Positions 1 through 6,720 are shown, numbered from the stretch's first letter. The stretch is DNA of 15,071 bases from CAYQZD01 sp964421875 (GCA_964421875.1 CAYQZD010000094.1:1-15071); one strand, 5' to 3'. Made by a program: numbers and translations. Notes: generated by a model from the letters alone, not told the origin.

Positions 1-25
1 GTTTCAACAGAAATATATTCTTTGG

Positions 26-53
26 GTAGGGGCGGTTCGCGAACCGCCCCTAC
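26..53. repeat. 28-bp perfect palindrome
   Basis: Positions 26-53 read the same on both strands, centred between bases 39 and 40 (core GGCGGTTCGCGAACCGCC). The spacer before the tubulin-like gene holds no gene. Hairpins with a similar GGCGG arm recur at 8119-8138 and 9488-9506, so this is probably a dispersed intergenic palindrome rather than a dedicated operator. No T-run follows, so it is not an obvious intrinsic terminator. Confidence 0.85.
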
Positions 54-158
54 ATAATTGCATTGGGATAAGTATTATTGTCGTATATTTTAAAATCATG
101 ATTATATCGGAAAGCTGTAACCTGTTTACAGTTTTGACAGTCTATAGGTAAAAATCCA

Positions 159-1391
159 ATGAGTTCAGCCATACCTCCCGGGGTCAATTTCGGAGTCATA
201 GGATTAGGGCAGTGCGGAGGCAACCTGACCGAAGAATTCTACCTCAGAGGTTATTCCGGGATAGCCCTTAACACCTCATACACCGACCTTCGAGCGGGGA
301 TGCTCCCGGCGCTGAAACGGTTTCATATCGGCAGCCAGGGCCGGGACGGCGCGGGCCAGGATATGAATTTAGGAAGCCGCTACCTCCGAGCAAACTCCAA
401 AAGAATATTAGAAACCGTAGAGAGGGAGCTGGAGGAGGTGGAGATGTTCCTGCTGGTATCAGGTCTGGGAGGGGGAACCGGGGGCAACATCGGAGGCTTG
501 GCGGAAATAGTAGCGGAGTTGGACAAACCGATTTGCGCCTTGACTGCCCTGCCCATGAACGGTGAAGGGACTATAAAGAAGATTAATGCGGTTCGGGGAT
601 TGGAAACGTTGATATCCTCGCCCGTAAGCAGTGTAATGCTCATCGACAATCAGCAAATCCTCGCTTCCGAGGAGGAGATTCCCCTGACTAATTTCTTCAG
701 GCGCGTCAATGGGGTAGTGGTCTCGCTCTTCGATTTGATTAACCGCGTTACCCGGCATCCCAGTATGGTTCCGGTGCGGAATTTCGATTCCGAAGATTTG
801 CGTAAGTTCTTTCTCACCCGCGGTATTTTGCTGATGAGTGAAATTGTGCTGAAGGACGACGATTGGAACAGCGAGGAAGCGCCCCTCCTTAGACTTAAAA
901 AGGCCTGGAATCAAGGGGGGCTTTTCGGCGCCGGATACGATTATTCGACTGCCGCGATGACAGCGGTGGTTCTGTTGGCTTCCAAGTCCAGACTGCAGAA
1001 CGCATCGCTGAGTAAATACGAGGGCTTTTTCAAGGGGATCAAGGAGATTGTGAGTTCTGGAGGACTCTATTCCGGGATTTTCCAGACCTCTGAAGATGAG
1101 ACTCCTCGGCTGCTGTCACTGGCGGCGGGACTTCCCCTGCCCGATAGGATAAGCGAGCTGTTAGAGCACGCTAAAACCGAGGGGAAAATGCTCACCTTGA
1201 AGTTTTCAGAGACTGAAAGTGAATTGGATGTGCGCGGATTAAGGGAGCTTAATCTGCTGGCGCAAATCCGTCACGCGCCGCAGCCGGTTTCTCACACCAA
1301 CGATTCCGTGTCGCCGCCTCCGCCAAATTCTATAAACGCGGATTTGAATGAGAAAGAAACCGCCGATAACGCTCCCGAACCTGAAGATTGA
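159..1391 (+). CDS. Tubulin/FtsZ-superfamily GTPase, TubZ/CetZ-like
   Basis: A predicted GTP-binding cytoskeletal protein of 410 residues with every tubulin-fold nucleotide loop in order. T1 is GLGQCGGN (15-22), T2 is NTS (38-40), T3 is around GAGQDMNLG (64-72), T4 is the signature GGGTGG (104-109), T5 is around PMNGEG (132-137), T6 is LIDN (161-164), and T7 is NFDSED (208-213), which keeps the acidic residues that drive GTP hydrolysis on the neighbouring subunit. The motif AGLPLPDR (323-330) near the end of the second domain, and GILLMSEIVL after T7, recall plasmid TubZ; T1 and the region after T4 recall archaeal CetZ. Residues 375-410 form an acidic, proline-rich, probably disordered tail, and no FtsZ C-terminal peptide is visible. 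It is not the canonical cell-division FtsZ. No tubR-like gene lies downstream, and only 158 bp are visible upstream. A weak AGGT precedes the ATG. The family is firm; the subfamily rests on my memory of motifs. Confidence 0.85.
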   Translation: MSSAIPPGVNFGVIGLGQCGGNLTEEFYLRGYSGIALNTSYTDLRAGMLPALKRFHIGSQGRDGAGQDMNLGSRYLRANSKRILETVERELEEVEMFLLVSGLGGGTGGNIGGLAEIVAELDKPICALTALPMNGEGTIKKINAVRGLETLISSPVSSVMLIDNQQILASEEEIPLTNFFRRVNGVVVSLFDLINRVTRHPSMVPVRNFDSEDLRKFFLTRGILLMSEIVLKDDDWNSEEAPLLRLKKAWNQGGLFGAGYDYSTAAMTAVVLLASKSRLQNASLSKYEGFFKGIKEIVSSGGLYSGIFQTSEDETPRLLSLAAGLPLPDRISELLEHAKTEGKMLTLKFSETESELDVRGLRELNLLAQIRHAPQPVSHTNDSVSPPPPNSINADLNEKETADNAPEPED

Positions 1392-1430
1392 TGATACTTA
1401 CAGGGAGGTCAGTCTAAGAGCTATGTTAAT

Positions 1431-1484
1431 AGGGCGTGTCGCAAAAATACCATTCCATGGTGTCGGATCTCCGTACCCGACACC
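1431..1484. repeat. Dispersed repeat (AGGGCGTGT start) with hairpin
   Basis: It begins with AGGGCGTGTCGCAAAAAT, which resembles AGGGYGTGTTGCCCAAATC at 14817-14835 and 15032-15050. It ends in a hairpin with arms GGTGTCGG (1459-1466) and CCGACACC (1477-1484). The element near 14817 also carries GTCGG/CCGAC arms (14900-14923), which suggests one repeat family present at both ends of the window. Confidence 0.6.
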
Positions 1485-1564
1485 AAATAATTATTGGCTC
1501 TTCGCTGAATTGTATGGGTAATGACAATCACGATTGAGGATTCAGGGCATATTTTAGCGCATAT

Positions 1565-1670
1565 AATCCCCCTTTTATCCCCCTTTAAGAAAGGGGGACA
1601 ATCCGCTTTCCCTTCTTTCTTTAGGGCTGCCCGCAATTCCCCCCTTTTTTAAAGGGGGGCAGGGGGGATT
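1565..1670. repeat. 106-bp palindromic element with C and G runs
   Basis: The ends are imperfect inverted repeats: AATCCCCCTTTTATCCCCC at the left and AGGGGGGATT (1661-1670) at the right. Inside are two hairpins: CCCCCTTT/AAAGGGGG (1579-1586 and 1590-1597, 3-nt loop) and CCCCCCTTT/AAAGGGGGG (1639-1647 and 1651-1659). The nested hairpins within matching ends look like a small non-coding mobile repeat of the MITE or REP type. No coding capacity. Confidence 0.7.
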
Positions 1671-1761
1671 ATCGAACTTTGGGAAAAATCAGAGGGAATA
1701 TAATACGCCTAAATAATTACCCACACGAAACAGCGATGAACCAAATTATTTTTATAGAATA

Positions 1762-1803
1762 TGCTGTCGACTGCGGAGAGTCGACTGCGGAGAGTCGACA
1801 GCA
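1762..1803. repeat. 14-nt tandem repeat inside an inverted repeat
   Basis: The 14-nt unit TCGACTGCGGAGAG occurs at 1767-1780 and 1781-1794, followed by a partial unit TCGAC. The tract is bounded by arms TGCTGTCGAC (1762-1771) and GTCGACAGCA (1794-1803). It looks like a palindromic dispersed repeat whose loop has been duplicated once. Confidence 0.75.
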
Positions 1804-1885
1804 CATACAGTTATTACTTCTCGATGGTTTATAGTGCTGAGATTCGCTACCCGCATCTCGCACCTCGCAGCACGAATCTTTTTTC

Positions 1886-1894
1886 AGGAAAGGA
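1886..1894 (+). promoter_or_regulatory. Ribosome binding site that fixes a TTG start
   Basis: AGGAAAGGA ends seven bases before the TTG at 1902. No ATG lies in frame near it, and starting at this TTG gives a complete lipoprotein signal peptide, so the site decides the start. Confidence 0.7.
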
Positions 1895-1901
1895 TTGAAA
1901 C

Positions 1902-2441
1902 TTGCTTCGTGATTACATCCCGGCGCTGACAATATGCTGCCTGATTATCGTCAACGCGGTGCTTGTTTTGACCGGATGTGTCCGGCGTGAAGGCACGGAA
2001 GCGCCGGAATATGAACTCGAAGGGGAAGTCTCGATGTTTGTCTCAGACCGCCCCGACATCCCCTTCGTCACCGACAGCGTTATTACTGTGATGGACGGCA
2101 GGGGAACGCCAAATTCCTATATAATGCAGGTCACTGCGATGGAATACCCCGCACCGGTTGACACCTTCAAGTTCACTGTATTCGGAATCGACCTCAGGGA
2201 TACAGTATATATCGACTCCTCAACTTACGGAGGAATAGCGGGTTATTCCCGGTCGGGGAGCGAAGTGTTCCTGTCTAATCTTCCCGGTGGAGAAGGGAGA
2301 GTGGTTCTAAAGCGGTTTAATCCCGCCAGCGGAAGGGTGGCAGGGTGGTTTTCCTTTATTCTGGTGGAAGCAATCACCGGGGAGCAGATTCAGATTTTCG
2401 ACGGATTCTTCGACACCCAAATCGACTCCACCGCCCTATAA
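1902..2441 (+). CDS. Putative lipoprotein of unknown function
   Basis: A 179-residue protein that starts with TTG. Residues 7-23 are hydrophobic and lead to the lipobox LTGC (23-26), so signal peptidase II would cleave before Cys26 and the protein would be lipid-anchored on the periplasmic side. The positive region before the hydrophobic segment is thin (one Arg, one Asp), which is slightly unusual. The mature part of about 154 residues is rich in alternating hydrophobic and Ser/Thr/Gly residues, as in a beta-sandwich, and I recognise no domain. It stands alone on the plus strand; the next gene is convergent. Its function is unknown. It could be a small adhesion or envelope protein, but nothing visible shows this. 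Confidence 0.75.
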   Translation: MLRDYIPALTICCLIIVNAVLVLTGCVRREGTEAPEYELEGEVSMFVSDRPDIPFVTDSVITVMDGRGTPNSYIMQVTAMEYPAPVDTFKFTVFGIDLRDTVYIDSSTYGGIAGYSRSGSEVFLSNLPGGEGRVVLKRFNPASGRVAGWFSFILVEAITGEQIQIFDGFFDTQIDSTAL

Positions 2442-2448
2442 CATTAAT

Positions 2449-2580
2449 GTAACACTTTACTGATGTGAAGTTGAGCATATTTTCACAAATCTATATTCTT
2501 ATAAATTACAAATATACCTTTCTGAAATTCGTTTAATTCGTTTAATTCGTTGTGAATATAAGCTCCAAATAAACAAATAC
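2449..2580. repeat. Composite dispersed repeat, copy A, with 9-nt tandem core
   Basis: It begins GTAACACTTTACTGATGTG and contains TTCACAAATC. It then has the 9-nt unit AATTCGTTT at 2526-2534 and 2535-2543, then AATTCGTT and GTGAAT (2552-2557). The left part is repeated at 12206-12250. The 9-mer core recurs at 8156-8178 and 12284-12315. The stretch after the core (CTCCAAATAAACAAA) is shared with 8184-8198. It lies between two convergent genes, and no gene is seen in it. Confidence 0.7.
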
Positions 2581-2619
2581 ATATGTATCTTTAACTTCAG
2601 GAAGCTAAAGTCATACACA

Positions 2620-3795
2620 TTAATCTGTCTTTATTAATCCTTCAGAAACAATAGTCCGAAGCAGCTTCTCCGCCGCGGCGCGGCTGCCTTCAGCGTTGAA
2701 ATGAACGAAATCCTGATAGTGATTGCTGTCCAGTACTGATGATAAATCTATATAATCCGCGCCAGCCTCAGACGCGACTCCTGCCATAATCTCGTTATAG
2801 TAATCTCCGGTATAGACCGGCAGCCCGCCGTGAAAACTCATCAAATCACTGTATTCAGGTAAAGGTTCTATTTTTATTCTCATCTCCTCAATCTTCCGGT
2901 TGAAATACCTCCGGCACATACGGGCGAAATGCCCTTTAACGCCTTCCAATACTTTTCGGGCGCGGTAGTATTCACCTTCAGCCATCAGTTTCTGCGCTTG
3001 ATGGAAACTTGATAAGCGGTCCGGATTATCGGGAATGCCCAGAAAGATGAGGGGGATGCCGCGCTCAACTGCGATTCGAGCCGTCTGGCGCAGGTTTTCA
3101 GCATAGCGCAGGGAATCGACCCGAACCTCGTAACCGTCAATCGCTATCTCTTTCGGCGCCAACAGCAGTTGCAGGAAGCGAAAAGTGTAACTGCGGCGGA
3201 AAAAATCCAGCCGCCACTGCGCCCCCAAATCACGCCGGAAAAACTCCGGAGAATCCTTCCAGGAAGCGTCAGGCACGGGGCGGCGGTCGTTGAAACCATA
3301 GGAGACAATCAAGAGGTCGGGACGGAGGCTCAGAATCTTCTCCTGTAGTAAAATCAGCCCTTGATAAGAGGAATAACCGGGAATACCAGCGTTGATAACC
3401 TGAATCCTGTCGCTGAATTCCCGGCGAAGCAGGTTCTGTAGAATCGCGGGATAGGTGTCCTGATACGAAAGTCCGTTGCCGAAAGTGCAGGAATTACCCG
3501 GACAGACGATACGGAAGGTGTCCCCCTTGACCTGGGAGAATTCGGGATTTCTGAAACCCTGCGAGTTGATGGTAACCGGAGCCTCGTAGATGACTCCAAT
3601 GTAACCGGGACGGATTCCAAAATGAAGCGTAGGAGAAAATTCAATCCAGCCCGGCCGGCCCGGCGGCAGAAATTCCAGTTTCAGATCTAAAACAATAAAC
3701 CCGACTTCCAGAACGGCGATGGATAATCCCGCGATTATCAGTCCCAGAAGCAGGTTTAAGGATTTATTTTTTGCCGATTTGGAAACCGGGTTCAT
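2620..3795 (-). CDS. Membrane-anchored SGNH/GDSL-family hydrolase
   Basis: A 391-residue protein with one N-terminal membrane helix (about 13-37), followed by an SGNH-hydrolase fold. The blocks are in order: block I is GNS (100-102), with Ser102 the likely nucleophile and Asn in place of the usual Asp; block II is NAGIPG (135-140); block III is GFND (167-170), with Asn169 in the oxyanion hole; block V is DFVH (362-365), the catalytic Asp/His pair. Such proteins usually act as O-acyl esterases or acyl handlers on envelope polysaccharides; the substrate here is not evident. The insertion between blocks III and V (about 260-330) is Arg/Tyr-rich and helical. No Shine-Dalgarno sequence precedes the ATG. 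It is the last gene of the minus-strand run, 513 bp after rnfB, and probably has its own promoter. Confidence 0.85.
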   Translation of the reverse strand: MNPVSKSAKNKSLNLLLGLIIAGLSIAVLEVGFIVLDLKLEFLPPGRPGWIEFSPTLHFGIRPGYIGVIYEAPVTINSQGFRNPEFSQVKGDTFRIVCPGNSCTFGNGLSYQDTYPAILQNLLRREFSDRIQVINAGIPGYSSYQGLILLQEKILSLRPDLLIVSYGFNDRRPVPDASWKDSPEFFRRDLGAQWRLDFFRRSYTFRFLQLLLAPKEIAIDGYEVRVDSLRYAENLRQTARIAVERGIPLIFLGIPDNPDRLSSFHQAQKLMAEGEYYRARKVLEGVKGHFARMCRRYFNRKIEEMRIKIEPLPEYSDLMSFHGGLPVYTGDYYNEIMAGVASEAGADYIDLSSVLDSNHYQDFVHFNAEGSRAAAEKLLRTIVSEGLIKTD

Positions 3796-3893
3796 TCGCG
3801 GTTTCGCTTTATTGATGTTATACTGGTTCTATAAAAAACTTGCTCCCGAAATGTTTCAAGAGCTTAATAGTAGGGTGTAATATAAGCTTATTG

Positions 3894-3916
3894 AATCCGC
3901 TTTATTCGCTGTGAAC
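3894..3916. repeat. 9-nt tandem tract ending GTGAAC
   Basis: AATCCGCTT, then TATTCGCT, then GTGAAC. This is a degenerate member of the nonamer-plus-GTGAAY family found throughout the spacers of this window. Confidence 0.5.
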
Positions 3917-4045
3917 CTTTGTTCTTAATAACAAAAATACTTGGTATTATCATAGCCATCTTACAAACTACGATATTCATACCAAAGTAAATATTTGATA
4001 ATCCGGGATGCATAATCATTCTTGGAAAGAATGATAAGAAAGGAG

Positions 4046-4128
4046 GATGTCATTCCGAGCGAAAGCCGGAATCCATCCTTTTGTATTTATATGAGTTACT
4101 GGACTCCCGCTTCCGCGGGAGTGACATC
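4046..4128. mobile_element. MITE-like 83-bp inverted-repeat element
   Basis: The ends GATGTCATTCC (4046-4056) and GGAGTGACATC (4118-4128) are inverted repeats with one mismatch. Inside are two hairpins: ATTCCG/CGGAAT (4052-4072) and a perfect ACTCCCGC/GCGGGAGT (4103-4110 and 4115-4122). A relative lies at 10669-10736. This matches the widespread short intergenic repeats of the GTCATTCC...GGAATGAC type. Non-coding. Confidence 0.65.
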
Positions 4129-4170
4129 TCAAAGGACATTCTTTTTGTGAATCGGTATGATTGGAATCTT

Positions 4171-4201
4171 ATAGCCGTAATAGCCTTAATAGCCAGTGAA
4201 T
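4171..4201. repeat. 9-nt tandem tract ending GTGAAT
   Basis: Units ATAGCCGTA (4171-4179) and ATAGCCTTA (4180-4188), then ATAGCCA and GTGAAT (4196-4201). Its 9+9+7+GTGAAT layout is identical to that of 13339-13369, although the unit sequence differs. Confidence 0.65.
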
Positions 4202-4265
4202 CTAATCGAAAAATAAACAGACAGATAATGATTCTATGGAAAAAACTATAATGTTACAAAATCAT

Positions 4266-4300
4266 AAATCCTGTAAATCCTGTCTATTTTGTCTGTGAAC
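4266..4300. repeat. 9-nt tandem tract ending GTGAAC
   Basis: Two exact units AAATCCTGT (4266-4274 and 4275-4283), a diverged unit CTATTTTGT, then CT and GTGAAC (4295-4300). It lies eight bases beyond the rnfB stop codon. Confidence 0.7.
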
Positions 4301-4308
4301 TATCCAAG

Positions 4309-5325
4309 CTATATGTTTTCCTGCATATGCGCCAAAGCGCCAATCATATGGATAGCTTTGGGCTCGCACACCGGGACGCACCAGCCGCAGCCGATGCAGA
4401 GTTCCGGATCGATGGCGTAAAGCTGTCCCTCCTCGCCGGTGACGCATTTCTTGACCGGGCAAACCTTGGCGCACTCGCCGCAGCCGTTGCAGTTGGAATC
4501 GATGGTGAATTTTGGGCGGTGCTTGACTTTGTCCAGAATCGAGTTGGTGGGGCACTTATGAACCGCCACCACTAAGTTGTCTTCAACGGAAAAATCGATT
4601 ACCGGGAGATGACCGTCCATCGTAATCGCCCCCGAAGGCGTGGTCTTGGGATTGGCGCAGAGCGTGCATCCGTTGCAGCCCACCTCGCAAACCGCCTTCA
4701 CCTCCTTGCCCCGGTCCTGGGAGGAACAGGCGATATAGATTTGCGCCGACTTGGGCATCATCCCCATTATCCCCTTGGGGCAGGCCTTGACGCAGAGTTC
4801 GCACCCGGTGCATTTGTCTTCGTCCACCACCGGCAGGCCGTTGCCGCCGATGTGGATAGCGTCGAAATTGCATGCTTCCACACAGTCGCCGAAGCTCAGA
4901 CAGCCGTACTGGCAGGCTTTGTGACCCCCGCCCACTAAGTTCGCCGCCAGACAGGTTTCCACCCCGAAATAGCGGTATTTGTTCTTGGCTTCCTTGTTGC
5001 CCCCGGCGCACTTTACATAAGCCGTCATCGGCTCCTTCTCCTCCGCCTCGACGCCCATAATGGCGCCGATTTGTTTCGCGGTGTCCGAGCCGCCGGGGAT
5101 GCAGTCCGCCACATCGACTTCGCCCGCCACCACCGCAGCGGCGAAACCGGAGCAGCCGGGCTTGCCGCAGGCGCCGCAATTGGCATTCGGCAGGATTTCA
5201 AGGATTTCCTCCACCCGGGGGTCGACTTCCACATAGAATTTCTTGGAAGCGAAAGCCAGTCCGCCTCCGAATAAAGCGCCCAGTCCGGCGATGGATATGA
5301 TTGCAGGTAAAAGCAGTGGTTCCAT
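4309..5325 (-). CDS. rnfB: Rnf complex subunit B (polyferredoxin)
   Basis: The electron-entry subunit of the Rnf ferredoxin:NAD+ oxidoreductase, 338 residues. An N-terminal membrane helix (about 5-26) is followed by a four-Cys domain (C50, C53, C58, C75; CGACGKPGC) typical of RnfB. Further cysteine sets follow at C138/142/148/152, C172/175/178/182, C213/217/220/223, C279/282/285/289 and C310/313/316/320, enough for about six [4Fe-4S] clusters. This is the long RnfB form of anaerobes, not the short proteobacterial form of about 190 residues. The last set ends in Cys-Glu-Pro rather than the usual Cys-Pro. It closes the rnfCDGEAB series but is separated from rnfA by a protease gene and two repeat-bearing gaps. 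No Shine-Dalgarno sequence is seen before the ATG. The identification is firm. Confidence 0.95.
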   Translation of the reverse strand: MEPLLLPAIISIAGLGALFGGGLAFASKKFYVEVDPRVEEILEILPNANCGACGKPGCSGFAAAVVAGEVDVADCIPGGSDTAKQIGAIMGVEAEEKEPMTAYVKCAGGNKEAKNKYRYFGVETCLAANLVGGGHKACQYGCLSFGDCVEACNFDAIHIGGNGLPVVDEDKCTGCELCVKACPKGIMGMMPKSAQIYIACSSQDRGKEVKAVCEVGCNGCTLCANPKTTPSGAITMDGHLPVIDFSVEDNLVVAVHKCPTNSILDKVKHRPKFTIDSNCNGCGECAKVCPVKKCVTGEEGQLYAIDPELCIGCGWCVPVCEPKAIHMIGALAHMQENI

Positions 5326-5353
5326 TTATGTAGATTGGTTTATAATTGAAATT

Positions 5354-5390
5354 AGTTTACAAGTTTGAAAGTTCGCAAGTTTGCAAGTTT
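5354..5390. repeat. 8-nt degenerate tandem tract
   Basis: Units AGTTTACA, AGTTTGAA, AGTTCGCA and AGTTTGCA, then a partial AGTTT: period 8 with AGT constant. Relatives lie at 6721-6764 and 9404-9443. It is 28 bases upstream of the rnfB start. Confidence 0.75.
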
Positions 5391-5418
5391 AGATATTAAA
5401 ACGTTTAACTCGATTAAG

Positions 5419-5446
5419 TCAGGTCTTTAGTAAAACGGAGACCTGA
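5419..5446. repeat. Hairpin repeat TCAGGTCT/AGACCTGA
   Basis: Arms at 5419-5426 and 5439-5446 with a 12-nt loop. A second copy with near-identical loop and arms lies at 6801-6832. It sits in the spacer between the protease gene and rnfB. No T-run is present on the transcribed side. Confidence 0.7.
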
Positions 5447-5500
5447 TTTATTTATTCCCATGTTCCCTCGCGGAAATCTAATAAATTCTTGTCATATGTT

Positions 5501-5854
5501 TTAAGCTAACATCACCCGCATCGGCTGAAGTTCGCGGGTGAAAGGATTCAGCACCAGCCCCATCGTCTCCAGAGTTATCGCTCCTAATAACGGCACCACT
5601 CCTTCATCGCCTAAAACTACCGGGGAGTGGCAGTCGATTCCTTGAAAAACGAACCTGCATTCGGATATTGGCATATTTATAGTTGTTCCGTCAGCTAAAT
5701 TGAAATCCATTCGCCTTTGTTCTTTCAAGCCGAGCGCCTTCCAAATTTCTCCGGGAAGCAGGCTGTAGGAAGCGCCGGAATCCACCAGGAATTCAATATC
5801 TTTTTTTTCCCCTTCGGGACCGATTACATCTGATTTGGCATATACAATACCCAT
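5501..5854 (-). CDS. Retropepsin-like (clan AA) aspartic protease
   Basis: A 117-residue protein, the size of a single retropepsin subunit. The catalytic motif FLVDSGAS (22-29) carries the active Asp25, and the second hallmark LLGAITLETMGL (89-100) matches the LLG-x-x-x-L block of the family. Retropepsins work as homodimers, so one such chain is enough. No signal peptide or membrane segment is seen, so it is probably cytoplasmic. The start is well supported: GAGGAGAGGAG lies six bases before the ATG. It sits between rnfA and rnfB, where nothing normally lies. Many bacteria encode small proteases of this type with unknown targets. Whether it acts on an Rnf subunit or is a passenger inserted into the operon cannot be told from the sequence. 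Confidence 0.85.
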   Translation of the reverse strand: MGIVYAKSDVIGPEGEKKDIEFLVDSGASYSLLPGEIWKALGLKEQRRMDFNLADGTTINMPISECRFVFQGIDCHSPVVLGDEGVVPLLGAITLETMGLVLNPFTRELQPMRVMLA

Positions 5855-5860
5855 CTTAAA

Positions 5861-5871
5861 CTCCTCTCCTC
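5861..5871 (-). promoter_or_regulatory. Strong ribosome binding site of the protease gene
   Basis: On the minus strand this reads GAGGAGAGGAG, ending six bases before the ATG at 5854. It is much stronger than anything upstream of the flanking rnfA and rnfB genes, which show no Shine-Dalgarno match. Confidence 0.75.
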
Positions 5872-5963
5872 GTTACCACGCTCCAGCGTGGAAATTCCTA
5901 CCGAAACAAAGTTTGTAGGTCGGAACCTTGTTCAGATAAACCATTTATTAACGAAGGTTTATC
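5871..5963. repeat. Palindromic dispersed repeats
   Basis: The first part contains CCACGC/GCGTGG arms (5876-5881 and 5886-5891) following CGTTA, a variant of the CGTTCCCACGC repeat at 12328-12355. The second part has a hairpin GATAAACC/GGTTTATC (5935-5942 and 5956-5963). Both lie in the spacer between rnfA and the protease gene. Confidence 0.55.
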
Positions 5964-5984
5964 CTGTGTAATAGCTTTATCCCC

Positions 5985-6068
5985 GGTTTTCTGCTCTCGG
6001 TTCTCTGCCTTCGGTGCTCGGTCTTCGGTTTTCAGTTTTCAGTTCTCAGTTCTCAGTTTTCCATTTTC
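5985..6068. repeat. 7-nt degenerate tandem tract, 12 units
   Basis: Twelve consecutive heptamers, each ending in TC, for example GGTTTTC, GGTTCTC, GGTCTTC, AGTTTTC, AGTTCTC, CATTTTC. The last unit overlaps the rnfA stop codon by two bases, so the tract runs right up to, and slightly into, the gene end. On the rnfA-sense strand the units read like GAAAACT and GAGAACC. Confidence 0.8.
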
Positions 6069-6678
6069 ACCCTATCTTCAACCCCGCGAATCCCTGAAAC
6101 GCAATCGCCATCAATCCGGCGGTGATAAGGGCGATGGGAATGCCCTGCAGCGGTTTGGGGATTTCGGCGAGTTCGTATTGTTCCCTGAGTCCCGCCATCA
6201 GCACTAGCGCCAAGGTGAATCCCACACCGGAGAAAAAGCCGTGCACCAGGCTTTCGATGAGGTCGTATCCCTCGTCGATGTTCAGCACCGCTGCGCCCAA
6301 GATGGCGCAATTGGTGGTGATGAGGGGCAGGTATATTCCCAGGGACTGATACAGCGCCGGCGCCGTCTTCTGAATCACCATTTCCACAAACTGTACCAGA
6401 GAAGCGATAATCAGGATGAACGATACCGTCCGCAGAAAGGTCAAATCCACTCCCGCGCCCCAGATATTGGTGACGGGGTGCAGCAGGTAGGTCCAGATTA
6501 TCCAGGTCACAAAAGAGGCTAAGGTCATTACAAAAATGACCGCCATCCCCATCCCCATCGCGCTGTCCAACTGCTTGGATACGCCGATATAGGGGCACAA
6601 ACCGAGAAATCTCATCAACACAAAGTTGTTGATGAAAACCGTGCCCACCGCTATGACGAATAAATTACCGATGTCCAT
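6067..6678 (-). CDS. rnfA: Rnf complex subunit A
   Basis: An integral membrane subunit of the Rnf complex, 203 residues with six predicted helices. Cys28 (in FLGLCPYIG) and Cys124 (in TTNCAILG) are the conserved pair that, with the matching pair of RnfE, holds the membrane-embedded iron-sulfur cluster known from Rnf and Nqr structures. Other family marks are NNFVLMRFLG (17-26), GMGMAVIFV (42-50) and the LREQYELAEIP region (164-174). The length is normal. It is distinguished from its paralogue RnfE by the N-terminal NNFVL motif and the LRE-x-Y-E segment. rnfE lies 155 bp upstream and the protease gene 212 bp downstream, both gaps holding repeats. No Shine-Dalgarno sequence is visible before the ATG. 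Confidence 0.95.
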   Translation of the reverse strand: MDIGNLFVIAVGTVFINNFVLMRFLGLCPYIGVSKQLDSAMGMGMAVIFVMTLASFVTWIIWTYLLHPVTNIWGAGVDLTFLRTVSFILIIASLVQFVEMVIQKTAPALYQSLGIYLPLITTNCAILGAAVLNIDEGYDLIESLVHGFFSGVGFTLALVLMAGLREQYELAEIPKPLQGIPIALITAGLMAIAFQGFAGLKIG

Positions 6679-6720
6679 CTTAAGTTTTTATAATTAGATA
6701 GGTTTGTTATTTTAAAAATA

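Larger units (their letters stand above)
1392..1901. other. Gene-free spacer filled with repeats
   Basis: About 510 bp between the tubulin-like gene and the lipoprotein gene. Short open frames occur but none has a recognisable domain or a ribosome binding site. It contains three distinct repeat elements, listed separately at 1431-1484, 1565-1670 and 1762-1803. Confidence 0.7.
3796..4308. other. Gene-free spacer with four repeat elements
   Basis: About 510 bp between rnfB and the SGNH hydrolase gene. No credible coding region is present. It holds three 9-nt tandem tracts (3894-3916, 4171-4201, 4266-4300) and one inverted-repeat element (4046-4128), listed separately. Confidence 0.7.

Noticed and set aside
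134..139. TTGACA as a -35 box for the tubulin-like gene
   Set aside because: A -10 box at proper spacing would fall at or beyond the ATG; the intervening TATAGG is too close.
159..1391. Canonical cell-division FtsZ
   Set aside because: The T1 loop, the AGLPLPDR motif, the missing C-terminal peptide and the missing ftsA/mur neighbours do not fit.
1421..1932. Two 71-codon frames on the minus strand in the first spacer
   Set aside because: They cover the palindromic elements at 1431, 1565 and 1762 and have no protein-like composition.
4583..5179. Second-frame open frame inside rnfB
   Set aside because: Arg/Gly-rich shadow of rnfB on the same strand; rnfB has every cluster motif.
5354..5390. 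CRISPR array
   Set aside because: Units are 8 nt, degenerate and contiguous, with no spacers; no cas gene is in the window.
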